Program-made: the position numbers and the translations under genes
The notes under the pieces: generated by a model
Seen by the model: the letters and a program-made list of their open reading frames with translations, nothing else
Databases searched by the model: none
What the model was told of the DNA's origin: nothing
Part shown: piece by piece, positions 34,060 through 47,581 of the stretch
Numbering within the stretch: position 1 is the stretch's first letter
Layout: each line of letters begins with the position of its first letter
Source of the DNA: Lanius collurio
Lineage: Eukaryota; Chordata; Aves; Passeriformes; Laniidae
Assembly: GCA_020086605.1 (NCBI GenBank)
Contig: JACBWW010000003.1
Span: 55,957,150-56,021,149 of the forward strand
Length of the DNA stretch: 64,000 bases
Direction: 5' to 3'

Positions 34060-37000
34060 CCATGAAGCCAGCACACTAAGCTGATTTCCTCTGTCTACAA
34101 AAAGATATCAATATCCATCTGTATTCCAACAGGTTGTGGGAGCAAAGGCATTTACTGAACAAAGATGTTTCTCAGAAGGGTGTATGATTTGCTGTTCATA
34201 TAAAGAGAGATGAGCCTTATCCCGATTCCCCACGTTTTCAATATTAAAGACCTATTCAGCATGAAGGATGATGGGCTATGCTAAAGCAAAAAAAAGCAGC
34301 AAGAGAACTCAGCACATCTGCCTCCAGAAACTGCAGAAGTGCCTATAGAAGCCAGTGCTGAAACACTTCTAATTGTGAAATTGTGCAGGAAAACTGGGAG
34401 GAGGCTGTGTTGTCAGACAAAAGAGAAAAACAAAATCCAAGCATTCTTTGAGTTAACTCCAAACTGCCAGGCACTGCTTGCCTCCCTTTTTCCACCCTTA
34501 CAAGCTCCCCACTATGAAAGAGTAGCCCCTATGCAGCTATCCCTCTGTGCCTCCCCTCACAGCAGTACCAAGGGTGTTTGTATCCTTCAGGCCATCACTC
34601 CAGCATCACTTCTTTCCCAAGAACAGAAAAAAACAGCATTCACAAGACCACTAAATAGAACACTGCACTATGTTGGACAAGTGAGCACTGTGAGACTGGG
34701 AGTGCTACAGAGTGCAAGGTGACCCTCACGACTTGATCTGCGACCATGGGTCTGGCTGAAGCTGCTGCCTCTGCTTATTTGAGGAAAGAGCTCTGTCTGT
34801 TCTGTTCTCAAATTCCCTTCCTTCTTCTAGCTGGTCTTTCTCCAAAGCCAACACAATTCTTTCTCAACAGCAATGCCCAAGATGTTTCTCAAGGATTCAT
34901 TCCATGGCAATTGCTGCATGCTGCATCTGCCCAAAGAGAGAGCAAAGCCCAAACTTGCTTAATCCATCATTTTTACAGCAAAGGCTTACCTGTCTACCAT
35001 GACAGCAGCACAGCCAACATCAATAGTAAAAAGGTACTACAAGTAAAGAAATTGAACTATCTTCTAGCTTTTCAGTAATTACAGCACATTCAGTTCATGT
35101 TTTCACGTTCTCCTGTACTGGAATTCTTTTAACCAAGTATTTAATAAGATTCACAAAAAAAAAAATGAAAAACGTGGAATACATGATTTGAATACAAGCC
35201 CAGTAACACTCCACATTTGCTACATCCCACAAAGGCCCCTTTAAAAAAAGGGCTCTCTAAAATAAAAAGCAAGTAGCATAGCACTTTTAACTCCTTAATG
35301 CTACATATTCTTTGGGTTCAGATGTTTGGTGTGAGCTCTCTGCACAACCCTAACCATTGCTTGCTGTCTGCATTTCCCTTGAGGAATGTAATTAACATCA
35401 AGTTAAAACCCCACCTCCAGCATCAGGGAGGTAATTGAAATCTAGGCAGTCCCAAGACTCTTCTCAAATTGAGAAGTTGCTAAACCAAAATGTACAGCTG
35501 CAGCAAGATGCTTATATTAATTATACTAACCAACCACCAAGGGGCTCCTATCTAAAGGCCTTTTTCCATTGATAATTCATGGCAGCTTTTGAATGATGGT
35601 CCATTCCTCAGCAACACAAACAAGCTGTTACAGCTACTTCAGGCTTCTATTATGAAAGTGCAGTAGCTGCTGAACTCCCTGAAGGAAGTAATCTCTCAAA
35701 AATACTCTTTTGGTGACTCCTTTGTCAAAACAGGGGCACTTCATGGATTAGTTTCCAGCAAAGTACTGCCTTATAACATCCTCAAACTTCCACCATTCTA
35801 TGAAGATAGCGGGGAGACGACAGTCTGAAGTTTCAGGCAAAAACATTTTTGAACTTGTTTTTAAAGGACATCTCACTGTTCAACTGCTTTTTGCAATGCC
35901 TGCCCTATAAGGTTTTGGGTTTTCCCCTTGAGGTTCTGCCCAGCAAAGCTTTTCACAATTCCTCTACACAAAACTACACAGTGAGTTACACTGATACAGT
36001 GGGTAAATATGCCCCCCACATATGAGTAAATCAATTAAACTGACTAGCTACAAAGTTAATCAATTAGATTAACGGTTGACCTACTTAAAAGATAGGGAAA
36101 AGTATTTGATAGTTATGTTCTGGAAAATAACATGTAATAGAGCATCACGATCTAAACACTTAGTCCAGATAAAGCACGCTGAAGGTGAAGGACATGCATA
36201 ATACTGGAAGAACACTGGGCTCAATGGCAGGCAAAGGACTCCATTTTATATTGATGCATTTTCATGATGTTTGCAGTCTTGGGGGAGAAGCAGCAGGACA
36301 AAGCTTTTCTGTGATATATGAAAAGCTATCTTCTCAATACACTGCAATTTTCCCAACAGGAGCAGCTCAATTATCAAAATGTCCCCTTTTGGATTTTTTC
36401 AGCCCTCTTCAAAGTAGAGAAGACAGGGAAGAAAATGCTACAACTCCCTTTTCCATGGTACCTCTCTCAGACAACCACAAGAACTCCTGCAAGCCCACAT
36501 TTCACACTGTTGCATTTATGCCCTAGCAAGCCATTTATCCTGCAGCAAGCTACAGCAGGAGAGGTCTATCTGCATTTACCCTTAACTGCAGTCAGCAGTT
36601 ATCTCACTGCATGTGCTTTTAAGAGCCCTTAGATCTATTCTGTCTAGAGATCAATTTACTGGACATCTGATTTTCTAACCCACTTTTTCCTGTTCAACTG
36701 ACAGCATTTGGGGGACATACCCTATGAACAGCTGATTCACAACACTACTACAAATTGCTACTGTGGGGGAAAGGTGTGGGGCTTTCGCTGTTGCCTTTTT
36801 TGAGTTTGGAATAAAAAGCTTCACTGGGAAAAGCTTCACAGTGTTCAGATAAAGGTTACAAGTTCAAGCTCCACAATGGAGTGAGCAACAGCAGCTTAGC
36901 TGAATCAGCCTCCTCACAACACCACAGCTCCTCAGTCTGCAGCGTGGTTTCACACCTGCATCACTGGATTAAGGCAGTGACTACAGAGCAGAAAGCTCGT

Positions 37001-40000
37001 TCAAATAATTTGATGAAAGGCTCCAGTAGCAGTGCCATGCTACTCAAAAAGACCTATTTGTACTGAATGCTGGAGCCAGAGAAAGTCATTCCTTCAGCTA
37101 TTTGTTAATCAGTAGATGGGTACACTGATGAAGGCTGCACTGTCTCCTAGTGAAATGTGCTTGCTTTCTGTGCAGTCAATCTGAAAGTTGTAATTCTAGC
37201 TCATATCAGACTATATGTAACGTCACTTGTAATCTACAAACCTGAAAAGCAGCAAATAATTCTGAGAGACAACTGAACAAATGATGTCAGGTTTTATGAC
37301 AAGACGGTTGCACCAGAGGCAGTGCATCAAACAGCTACATGACATTAAACTTTCTTCTGAAGAAACACTCACCTGCTCCTGATTAATTCACTTACTTGAT
37401 ATTTAAGGACTGACAGTGCTGAAAAATGTGTCATTCCATTAGATAGCTGTCCTGCCTCAGGGGAAACACCAGTAGTGTAATGGAAAGAGTTCCAAGGCTA
37501 GTGGGTCATCAGCCTAGGTATAGCCTGAGCAGCTGTTCAGAAACCCCACATAACCATTCCTCAGGAAACCACAGACACAACAGCACAGCCAGAAGTTTCC
37601 AAAAAATGAAAAGCATCTCCCATCCCTCAAGAGAACCTGGGTAAATGGAGAGAAGGACAAACAAGGAGGAGAAGCAGAGGCAGTAGTTAGGAGTCAAGGC
37701 CTGCTTCTGCTGAATGTCCCTTGAATGAGGCAATTCCAGGCAGAGGACATAAGGAAAACAACTCTGCTCTGCAAGGTAAATTAGGAGAATTCACTCATTG
37801 TTCTTGTTCTGAAGGTAGTCCAACATATTTCATTCAATATCTAATACACACAGAAAAAATAACTTTATTATTTGTATTCTTATTTGCTCCCAAGAATATC
37901 CTTTCCTTCCAGTTATGCTGTGCTTCGCACTGGTAGCTAGAAAGGTGTTAACACACCAGTGTGTCATTTTGGTGACTTATTTTATTCTTTTTTTTTCCCC
38001 ACTTTTCCCAGAGGCTTTTCCTGAGAGACAGTCTTAGATGGCTCCAGCTGCATACTTTCCCTTCAGTCCTGATCTCCTTAGTAAGTTTTAGGGTCTCTTC
38101 ATGTGATGTTGCCACACAATTAAGTTCCCAGTCATCTGAACAGCAGCACTGTGTAAGGACAGCAGCAGTCCTTGGGATGGATTAATTTCACCCTCCACCA
38201 ACAGCAATTTTAATACTACAATGCAAGATGAAAGGTAAGCTGCAGAAAAACAAACACTTGGGGAACCTGATTACAGGAGAGTTCAGCAGTAAAGGGAGTC
38301 TCCTGCCATTGCCCTTTGTCAGTATATTCAGTAATGGCAGATCTCCTCCCCTCCACAGCCAGGGTACTGCTACTCCCTGCTGAATGGGAAGTATGCAAGA
38401 TAAGAGATCCTGACTATTGGTTGCAGGCTGCACTTTACTCCCTAATCCTTTCAGAAAAACCGACCAGGTCACTGTTTTTCTGCTGCCTGGATATGTTTCC
38501 TGGCACATACCTATTTCCTAGCTTAGAGGTGTGAAGAAAGCTGGGTTTGATATCTTGAAAGCAGCATGCCAGTACTTCTCAGCCCTTCCTGACCCCTCTA
38601 TCTCAAAAGCAGAGCATTGCTGGTGGAGTGCCATCCCGACCAGCTGGCCCTCTCAGCACTCTCTACAACTGTCTATTGTCTTTGTGTGACCTTCATAGTG
38701 TTAACCAAGTGCATAGAGGACCAGGCAAACAACTCAAGGAAGAACACTAAAAATATCCCAAACTTGGGTTAGTCACAGGACTGAGGCCCTGCTGAGAGCA
38801 CCAGTCACTGCTCAGCTGAGCCGCAGCCCTGCTTTTCCGTCTCAAAGGGATCTGCACATCAAGTAAGCCCAAACTCTTTCATTTGGGTTATTTTAAAATG
38901 GCAGTGAAGAAACACAGATCTGTTCTGCTGAGTTTTGTCCCATGACCAAACCAGAGTATTAGGAGGCAGCTCACTGATCCCAATCAGCAGTGGCATAATT
39001 TAATGTTCAATAGTTTCCTTGTGCCAGTACACCACCACATCAAAGCTCTGCCACTGTGGGTCATTCTCCAGTGATTTAGTGAAACCAGGCTTCCTCTCAC
39101 CAGTTTGTCAGAAGACTCAGCAGAGGAAAGTGCTTGTTCAGTCCTTAACATGGAAAGAAACTCCCCGCAGACACAGGAACCAAGCCATACAACCTCAACA
39201 CTGAGCTAGGGAATACCAGGAGCTATTGGGAACAGCCCTCATCAAGTAGATTCACCTACTTAATTCCAACCGGGTTAAAATAAAATGCAGTGTTTAGGAT
39301 GGATGGAGGCTAAAAGGAACTTAAAAAATAAATAAATAAATTATAAGTTCCCCGGCCAGGCAGGGTTCCAAGGATTAAAGAGCAAGTAAAGCATCTAAGA
39401 CAGGGAGAATGTGACAAATGGATATGAAAGACAGTGTGAAAACCAACTTTTCTGCTAATCTAAATGGTCACCTGCAAATGAAACCCCTTCATCCAAAAAG
39501 CACCCACAGAAAAGCTGGCTGTAATAAATAACGCATCTGTATTTTCTCCTCAATTTTAAAGCAACCACTCACAGAAACACCAGTGCATTTCCCAAGCACA
39601 CTGAACTTGGGTGCTCTTTTAATAACCTGCAACAAAGACTCCCAGCTGGCCAGAGACCCACAGGCAGTTCAGAAGAACAGGAATGTGTGGGTGCAGAGGC
39701 TTTTCTCTGCGGCTTCCCCACCAGCTGGTGCTGTGGAAGGGAGGGCTGAGGGCAGCTGCTCTAGGACGTAAATAGACAACAGCTGTTTGGCCATATGCTC
39801 CGTGGGTTCCAAAGGGTTAAATTCTGCCACCACCCAGAATTACAGAGGCCCAAAGCAATACCCTTGCCTCTGTCTGCAGGATCACTGCTTCCACCCTTTG
39901 GGGTATGGGAGGGGGAATGAGAAGGAAAAGCGCTGTGTCTCAATTTCTTAATATTTTTATTTTGAAGACAAAGGCAAACCTCCAAGGGAAGTGAAAACTA

Positions 40001-43000
40001 TTAGCCATTGCTCCATGCTATTTGTCATGTGAAGGCACTGATGCAATGCTGCTCACATCAGTACTCATATCAGGAATTTGTTGCTATTTCAGACCAATTT
40101 CAAGTGCATTTCAGCACATAGTGACAGTCATCTTCAAATATAAGAGACACTTTTTCCTGCCTATCACTGCACAGCTGGAAGCATCTCCAAGCCCCAGAGC
40201 AGCTTGCCACTCCACTGCATGTTTACAGCACACAACTAAGCCTTGCAGACTCAGCTACCAGTTTTCCACAGAGGGTTGGAGTTTTCCTTGGCACCCTTTT
40301 CCTTTCAGAGGGCTGGCAGTGACCTTCCTCTGCCTCCCACTACTGTCCACCACACTCCAGTTTTGGTGCAAACAATCTCCTGACTGGGGCACACAAAGGC
40401 AGCAGCTCTTTTTGAAAACAAGCTACTTGAGAGGAGTTGAGAGCAACCACAAACTGCAGCTTTACAACAAAATCTACAACACAGTCTCAGCCTGGCCTTC
40501 CTGTCAGCCAGAAGCACAAAGAAAGAAGCATTTTGGGGGAATCCTCTCAGACTGGGAAGAGACAGACTGACCCACTGAGTACACAACTGTAGCACTGTAT
40601 GGAGTGTTACACAGGGGCAGAATGGAGCCAAAAGTGGTTTTTAAACTGTGAACTTTAATCACTCTCAAATCCTTCTAACCCTGTTGCAAGGATGGCTTCT
40701 TTGCTGCTGTTTGTTGAAGGAACTTGCTGAGCTTAGCTGTTCCCATGGGGCTGGACTGGGGCAGACTGAGCTGCTGCCACAGCACCCCACATCCAGCCAA
40801 GGTCACTTATTATCCCAAATAATTTGCATTCTGCCTCTAATGCCAGGAACTCATTTCTCTCATCACAGCACTCATGCAAGATTTAATGAAGACACACACC
40901 ACACCTGAAAAGAAGTGACTGAAAGAAAGGGATGAATTATTTAAACTCCCAGTGTCTCTCTTTTCCCTATCAAGTGCATTCATACAAATGTCCTCCTCTG
41001 ATAGAAACCCTTATCAGTTAACCAAGTACCACCTTTCTGGAGCATAGACCAGGAGTGAATTCCGCTTCTCCCAAAACCAGTTCTGATACAAACATTAAAA
41101 AAAAAATCAACACAACCAGCTGCCTCCCAGAGCACTGGAGCAAGAGACACGGACACAACAAAATGCTGCATATTAACAAGAGCTGCTATTTCTGGTACAG
41201 GCCTGGGCCCCTCGTTTCCTTTGGCCAATTACGATAATAGTATTTGGCAACAATACCAGGACTAGTACAAAAACAAGACCAAAATGTTTATATAGAGAAT
41301 GTGCAGCACATTTGTAACCTCTGCAGATACTGATCTCCCCAAGCCAGTAGCATCCCCACCAAGGCTGAGAAACACAGAGCCCAGAAGAAACCCAGGGAAG
41401 CAAAGTTAAGGGCTTGCCTGGGCAATGGGAATCAAGCCATAGGTTTACATCCAAGTAAAGCAACTCCATCATGACATTCCCTTACATGCCAACTTCAGCT
41501 GCAGTAAAAATCTTAAGGCTAAAACACCATGCAAAGAAGCACCCTGAATAACCAGCTGGGAAGTCTGTTTTCCCTGTTTATCACCCCACTTTAACATAAA
41601 CTGTGGTATGTGGACCAAAACGTCTACTAAAAAAAGTGACGGTAAATAGTACTGTGATGTTTCTGTGAAAGAGGCCATGGGAAAATGGCACATGTAATGG
41701 TTAGGATTTGGCTAGGATTTCCCATTTATTCCAATGATTTCACCCCTGTGAAGGGAATCCATTTATTTCTTTGGGATATATAGGGAATATTGTATCTTGT
41801 CATTTCTTATGACAAGCTCTAGTCATAATGTTGAAGACCACAGAAGCCAAAATGGTGGTTCCTCCAAGAAAAAGATAAGAAAGCTCCTATTTTTCAGGTA
41901 CTGCATGGGTGATTTTGAAGTTACTGGTACAGAGAAACCGTTTGCTAAACCTGGTCAGGACAAACTACCTCATTCATAAGTGTGGCTAACAAGACAACTT
42001 TCAGTCTCAAAATTAATGCCTGGATGCAAATAAATAATGAATGAAAACACATACTACAAGCATGAGGTAGGGTTCTCATGCAGCAAGTGCAGTAGTTGGG
42101 ACAAGAACAAGGATAGTATTGTAGAAATCACATAATTACATAAATATTCACTTCCCCATCACTACTATTTCACACTACTTGCTGTGTTAGCACAACAAAC
42201 AGAACACAAAGTTCTGCAATAAACACTGGTGCTATTTATTCTGGTGATTTCTCTATTTTGGATGTAAATACATCCATGATAGCATGATCACATGAGAACT
42301 GTACAGCTTTCTAAGCCTTTCCCCTGTCCCACTGACGTTACAGGTACCTAGCACAAATCATTTTGACAAAACTGGATTGTCAATAAAGCCATGGCACCAA
42401 ATCTGTTTATCCATAGTCAGGCACTCTACAGGTATTTTTCCCAAAGCCATGTCCTTAATCAAGTGCAGTTCCTTTTTATATGTTTGAAAGTTAAAGGTAA
42501 TGAAATAAACTGCTGTAAGTGCAAGCAACAGGCACACTCACCACCCCCTTACAGAGCAGATAATTATCTTCAGCAAGCAAGTTAAGCAGTGCAAGAAAGA
42601 ATGCTGGGATACATAAATCCATGTAAATCAAACCCTGCCAGTCTGTAGGAAGCAAACAAGATGGTTAGATACCAAAGCTGTACTCTTGCTGTAGTAGTGC
42701 GAGTTCATGCTCTCTCCAGTTTCACTACTCATGGTGTTGCTATATTTAAAGGAACTGGGAACTGTTTCACGAGCTAAGAGCCTCCCAGCAGCGGGCAAGG
42801 CAGGCTGCAGACAGCTGGCATCATCCACTTGGCAACTGCACATATGCATTCAGGGGAACCAAAGCTGAGCTTCTTGGAGATAGGCACGGATTTTCTATGG
42901 ATACTTCATGAAGTGCTCAATCTCAGCAAGTCAAGGAAAGGATGATACACTTTCATGGAAGCCATACAGCTGATTTTAATCCTATTTTAAGAATCCAGCA

Positions 43001-43336
43001 ATATTTCCTTACAGTTGGTTGACATCAACAGGATGCAGCTTTCTGCCAGCAAGTGCAGGTTACCTCTATCCAAGGGATATCTTCCACAACACTTTTTATG
43101 CCATTTATGCACTCGCATTTAGATTAATGTATTCTGTGTGTCTCATTGTTTCTCCACAGCTTCCTTCCCAGGATTTCATTTTCCTCTTTGAAATAGTCAC
43201 AGGAAAATAAATTGCTCTTTCAGAACTGAGGGGATATTCAGCAATTAATTCATTGAACAGGAGACCTATCTGAACCCTCCCTTTTCAGTTTCTGAAAATA
43301 GTTCTTTTCCTTTCACAAATTAACTAACTGGGCAGT
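34059..43336. other. Unique non-coding DNA, nothing recognised
   Basis: No gene, RNA or mobile element is recognised. Four splice-bounded open segments lie here: 34591-34680 (+), 34990-35036 (-), 37373-37418 (-) and 38012-38080 (+), discussed under findings. A short (AAAT)n run occurs near 39323-39341. The 182-codon open frame at 40022-40570 (+) has no motif I know and is probably chance. Confidence 0.5.
34990..35036 (-). other. Possible cryptic exon, 47 bp, unrecognised
   Basis: On the minus strand the acceptor AATTTCTTTACTTGTAG precedes 35036 and the near-perfect donor CAG|GTAAGC follows 34990. Only one of three frames is open: phase 0 start, 15 codons (YLFTIDVGCAAVMVD) plus two bases. The splice sites are among the best in the window. 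No partner exon or family match was found. Confidence 0.15.
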
Positions 43337-43365
43337 AAAAAAAAAAGGTGGTTTTTTTTTTTTTT
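43337..43365. repeat. A10-GGTGG-T14 inverted homopolymers
   Basis: Ten A residues, five bases, then fourteen T residues could form an A:T hairpin with a five-base loop. The T run followed by CCAG also resembles a splice acceptor, but no open exon with a good donor follows. Confidence 0.85.
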
Positions 43366-44898
43366 CCAGTAAACTACTACTGGAGTAGTTAAAACTGGTT
43401 GTCAAGTGTACCTTTTTAGGGCAGTGAAAAAACAGTTCCAAATTCCAGAATTAATGCTGTTATTAGACACTTGTATGGCTTGAGAATTAAATAAGAAAAT
43501 GTAAGCTTTCAAGTGGCTTTCTATTTGAGGCTTGGGTGACCAGCTATGTATTCAGATGCTGCTTGTTTTAATATCTACTCAATTCCCATTCTCTTTCTGT
43601 GGGAAAGAGGTTAAAAATACTTTGGAAGAAAGTTTTCCTGACTTTCTGATGCAGTATTTAAAAAGGAAAATTTAATTCCACAATTGGAGCAACATAAACT
43701 AATCTGCTTCTTGGCAGAGAAAGCCAAAACATTTCTGGTTGCAACATGTGAAAACGGATAATGACAGCAAAAGCTCAACTGCACCCTAATCCCCCCCCCT
43801 TCTTAGTACTAACTATGCCACCTCAGCATTACCTCAGTTCTGATAAAATGTGTATGAAGATCAGTAACTGAAAATGAGCTACCTCAAATACCAAAGTTCC
43901 CCTTCACTGAAATATCAAGGATTTCAGATCCAACAGAATATTGAGGGGGAAGTTGGGAAGAGACCAAGTTCCATAGGAACTTGTAAATTAATCTGAGTTT
44001 ACAACAAAGTAGAAAGATTGAACATTCCTTTTACATGCCTGGGAAGCCTCCAAAGTAATCCCCCAAATTCTGATTCTTTGTCATCAGTATGGTAACAAAT
44101 ACACTCTGCCGTGCATGACTGATGTGCACCTCGGCCCCCTCTTTAAGCACGTTTTCAGACGTGTCAGAGACTCCAGAAACCTATTTCTGGTTGTTCAACA
44201 AGTATTCGAAACTAAAAGCAGACATCTATCATACCTATGTGGGTGTGCAAATACAGCAAATGCACTTTTTTGCAGAGACTTGTCTCTGGAAAAAATGTAA
44301 CCTAAACATGTCTGTTACTGGTTATTTCACTGCAAATAAGTTTAATACATTGCTGTAATTAAATGAGTAAGGCAGAATAAACAAGCTGGTTAATTTTTTA
44401 AGAAACCCGTTACCGCTAATTCACATATCTGTTTAACTCTTAATTCTTCCATCCACACATGAGGTTATATGAAACTTTTCAATCCCTCTTTTCCTCCTGT
44501 TTAACATATTGATAGTTTTGAGCTTTTGCTGTTGTGTGGATGTAGAGAATGAAAAGTGAAAAGAATTTGTGTAGTTTTAGTTACAGACTTAAAGATCTAC
44601 ATTTCACTTCCACAAAGACTAAAATTACAGCATTTCCTCCAAGACTAAAGATGCAGGATGTCATACTGGGCATTCATGCTGCTTTACAGACTGTCATTTA
44701 TTGCTAAAAATGGCACCAGCAAACACGGGTGTGGTACCAAGGCATGCTCTCAAGGGGGGCTTATTATGGCCACCTCTCACGTGCAGTGAACTACATCCAC
44801 TGGTGACAGCTGGTGCTTAACCCAGGAAAAAGCAGGTTAAAGCTTGAATTTTAAATCTTTAAAAACACATTCAAACCAACTGAGCCAGACTTGATTTT
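43366..44898. other. Unique non-coding DNA, nothing recognised
   Basis: AT-rich sequence with a C9 run at 43791-43799. No gene or repeat family is recognisable before the CR1 copy that begins at 44899. Confidence 0.55.
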
Positions 44899-45610
44899 CA
44901 CAGAATCATCAAAGCTGGAGAGACACTCAAGATCATGTGCTCCAGCCATCAACGAGCACCACTATAACCACCCCCAAAACCAATCCAAAGTGTCACATCC
45001 AGATGCCCCTTGAGCACTTCCAGAGATGATGACCCCACGTGCTCCCTGGGTAATTTATTCCAATGTCTGACCACTCTTGCAGTGAAAAAAAAAATTTCTA
45101 ATATGGAATCTGAATGTTCCCTGGCACACTTTAAGGCCATTTCCCCTCCTCCTTTCACCTGAGACATGGCAGAAGAGACTAATCCCGATCTCACTACAAC
45201 CTCCTTTCAGTTGTAAGGACAGTGAGGTTGCCCCTGACCCTCCTTTTGTTCAGACTAAACACCCCCAGCTCCCTCAGCCACTTCTCCTAAGCCTTGCTCT
45301 CCAGACACTTCACCAACTCCACTGCCCTTCTCTGAACACACGCCAGCATCTTCATGTCCTTTCTGAACTGCGGGGCCCAGAACTGGACACAGCACTCAAG
45401 GTGGGGATTTACCACTGCCGAGTACAGGGAGACCTTCCCTGCCCTGGTCCTGCTGGCCACACTATTCCTGACCCAGGCCAGGATGCCATTGGCCTTTTTG
45501 GCCACCTGGGCACACAGTGGCTCATGTTCAGCTGCTGTTGACCTGCACCCCCAAGTCCTGTTCTGCCAAGCAGCTCTCAAGCTGCCTTTCCCCAATCCTG
45601 TAGCAATGCA
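44899..45610 (-). mobile_element. CR1 LINE, 5'-truncated, with RT C-terminal remnant
   Basis: On the plus strand the copy starts with the diagnostic 'CACAGAATCATC' tail complement and runs through 'CTCCCTCAGCCACTTCTCC' to about 45610. On the minus strand, 45613-45287 is an open frame of 108 codons encoding the end of CR1 ORF2: [33 protein letters not shown] and [16 protein letters not shown]. These are standard CR1 reverse-transcriptase C-terminal blocks. The frame then breaks in the 3' untranslated part. The element lacks most of ORF2 and all of ORF1, so it cannot move by itself. The open frame is a remnant of the element and not a host gene. Confidence 0.95.
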
Positions 45611-47512
45611 CATGAACTTCCATGAATTTGAAGCTATGAATTTACTGTCAAACTTGCCTGTTGTCAGAGCTGATGGGACTGTGTGATGTTAAATACCTTG
45701 GACCACCAGAGGCATTGTCTATTCCAGTGTTTCCTTTCTTGCAATTAAAAAAAAAAAAACAAACCAAAAAAACCCCAACCTCACAACTGTAGAAATGCAA
45801 AGCATTCAAATCCAACTAGATTTTTTTCTTCTTTCAGGCACCCAGGATGAACTTCACACTCAAGGCAAGTCAGCGTTGAGACCTGCACTGAGGTTGCTGT
45901 CACCTTGACTTCTCCCAACTTTCATTCAAAAGTTCACTTGAATCTTGTTTCCTATTCTGTTTGAACACTGGAAATCCTGAAGTTCTCCTCCCAGCCTCAC
46001 CCTACCCCCTCAGACACTGGAAAGACCACAGCAACATTCGTATGAATCCGAGACACTCATGTCATCTCTTGGCACACGTTCCCAGGTCAGCTGTGCGATG
46101 CTGCTTCCTCTTAGAAGAATAAGGAAATGTTGCCAATCGCTTTTCCTCCTCTCATTTTTAGTCACTATTTCACAACTAAGCACAACCCTCATGACATTTA
46201 AAAATAAAAATGTCCAAACATCAAATTTTCTCTTCCTCCCACCTGAAATGTATTTGATATGTTTACTCGAATATTTAAATTGTGAGGTTTTCCTGTGCCT
46301 GATGTAGACATATTTAAGGTATTGTTGGTATTTTTACTAGATGCAGGTGTAGTCTAAGTAATTAGCAGTTAAAAACAGACTCATCTTTTATCAGTTATTA
46401 AGAAACACTGAACAGCACTATTTAAATAGATAACATCCTGCTACCAAGAAAATACAATTAAAAATGTATGCTAGTGAAAAGACCCTAGTATGTTATTACA
46501 AAAAAAGGAAACAATGGAAACAATAAGGTCTGCAAAATGCTCTTTTTTAAATAGAGACAGTGCCGAATACAACACAGATTATCTGTGAGAATATGCAGAT
46601 ATCACAAAAGAAAGATGAGATAGGAATTTTCACTGTGACAGAGAGGATTTACTGAGAAGTTAAAAAATAAATTCTTCGTCAATTGAGAGAAAATTGCTTG
46701 TATAGCTCTGGCATCTGATATCAGTTCAATGCTATTTGGATGCTCCAGATTCTCCTTTTTGTCTTAACTTGGTCTGTTTTAGAGACCACACAAACATTCT
46801 TCTGCTAGAAGCATTTGTTTCTTGAAGTTATTATTAGCCATGAAGATCTAAAGCAGATCTGTTCTCAGCTACATTCATAGCCCAGATGTGGAAATTGTGA
46901 AGACTCTTCATGAAGAATCAAAGCCAAGATTCTGGAGTCCCGTACAAGAGACCCAAAGCAGATGAAAAGAAGGCTGTCTTCAGCATTTTCATCCTACAGG
47001 CTATTTATGGGACTATGACTTCATACTTTTTTGTTCCCAAGTAGCACAGCTGTGCTGTATCAATTCATAGATTTGGAAAATGACATGTAGAATAAGTATA
47101 AAGAAAAAAAAAATCACCTTTTGCACCCAAAGCTGTCGCAGTACAAACATGGAACTGATAGGATGTGCTGTATTATTATTGGGGCAGATTGTGTATTTAC
47201 ATAAATACTTACACTATCTTTTGTCTGACAATCATTTGTCTGCAGAGATTCTGATGCCAACAACAATAAAAACCCTATTTTTATTAAACAAGCTGAAAAA
47301 CAAGTTATTTTGTCCGTGTTCTGAGCTTGCTTAATAGGCAGGAACAAATCCTGTCTGAACTAGCAGAGCGCCTTCCTTTTGACTTGTCTGTTATCTGCAG
47401 GGTAGCCATTTTGATGAAGTTTTGTTTTATTTTTAAATCAAGAACTGTCACTTTTAAACAACACATCCTGTCATCAGAACTCAAGAGAGATAAAAATTTA
47501 AACAAAACCTGA
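45611..47512. other. Unique non-coding DNA, nothing recognised
   Basis: An A-rich stretch at 45747-45772 lies about 130 bp beyond the CR1 copy. The rest is AT-rich with no recognisable gene or RNA. Confidence 0.55.
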
Positions 47513-47581
47513 ACATTATGGTTGGAATAGATTATCTTAGGTCTTTTCCTGCTTAAATGATTGTGTGATTCTTTGATTCTG
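47513..47581 (+). mobile_element. CR1 LINE 3' tail fragment
   Basis: The sequence reads as a diverged CR1 3' end: 'GGTTGGAATAGATTATCTTA', then 'GGTCTTTTCC', and closes with degenerate ATTCTNTGN octamer repeats (GATTGTGTGATTCTTTGATT). Octamer repeats at the end are the hallmark of CR1. Only about 70 bases are left, with orientation opposite to the larger copies in this window. Confidence 0.75.

Noticed and set aside
40022..40570. 182-codon plus-strand open frame as a gene
   Set aside because: The translation has no recognisable domain and its codon content looks like random sequence.
45287..45613. 108-codon minus-strand open frame as a host gene
   Set aside because: It encodes the C-terminal end of the CR1 reverse transcriptase and lies wholly in a CR1 fragment.
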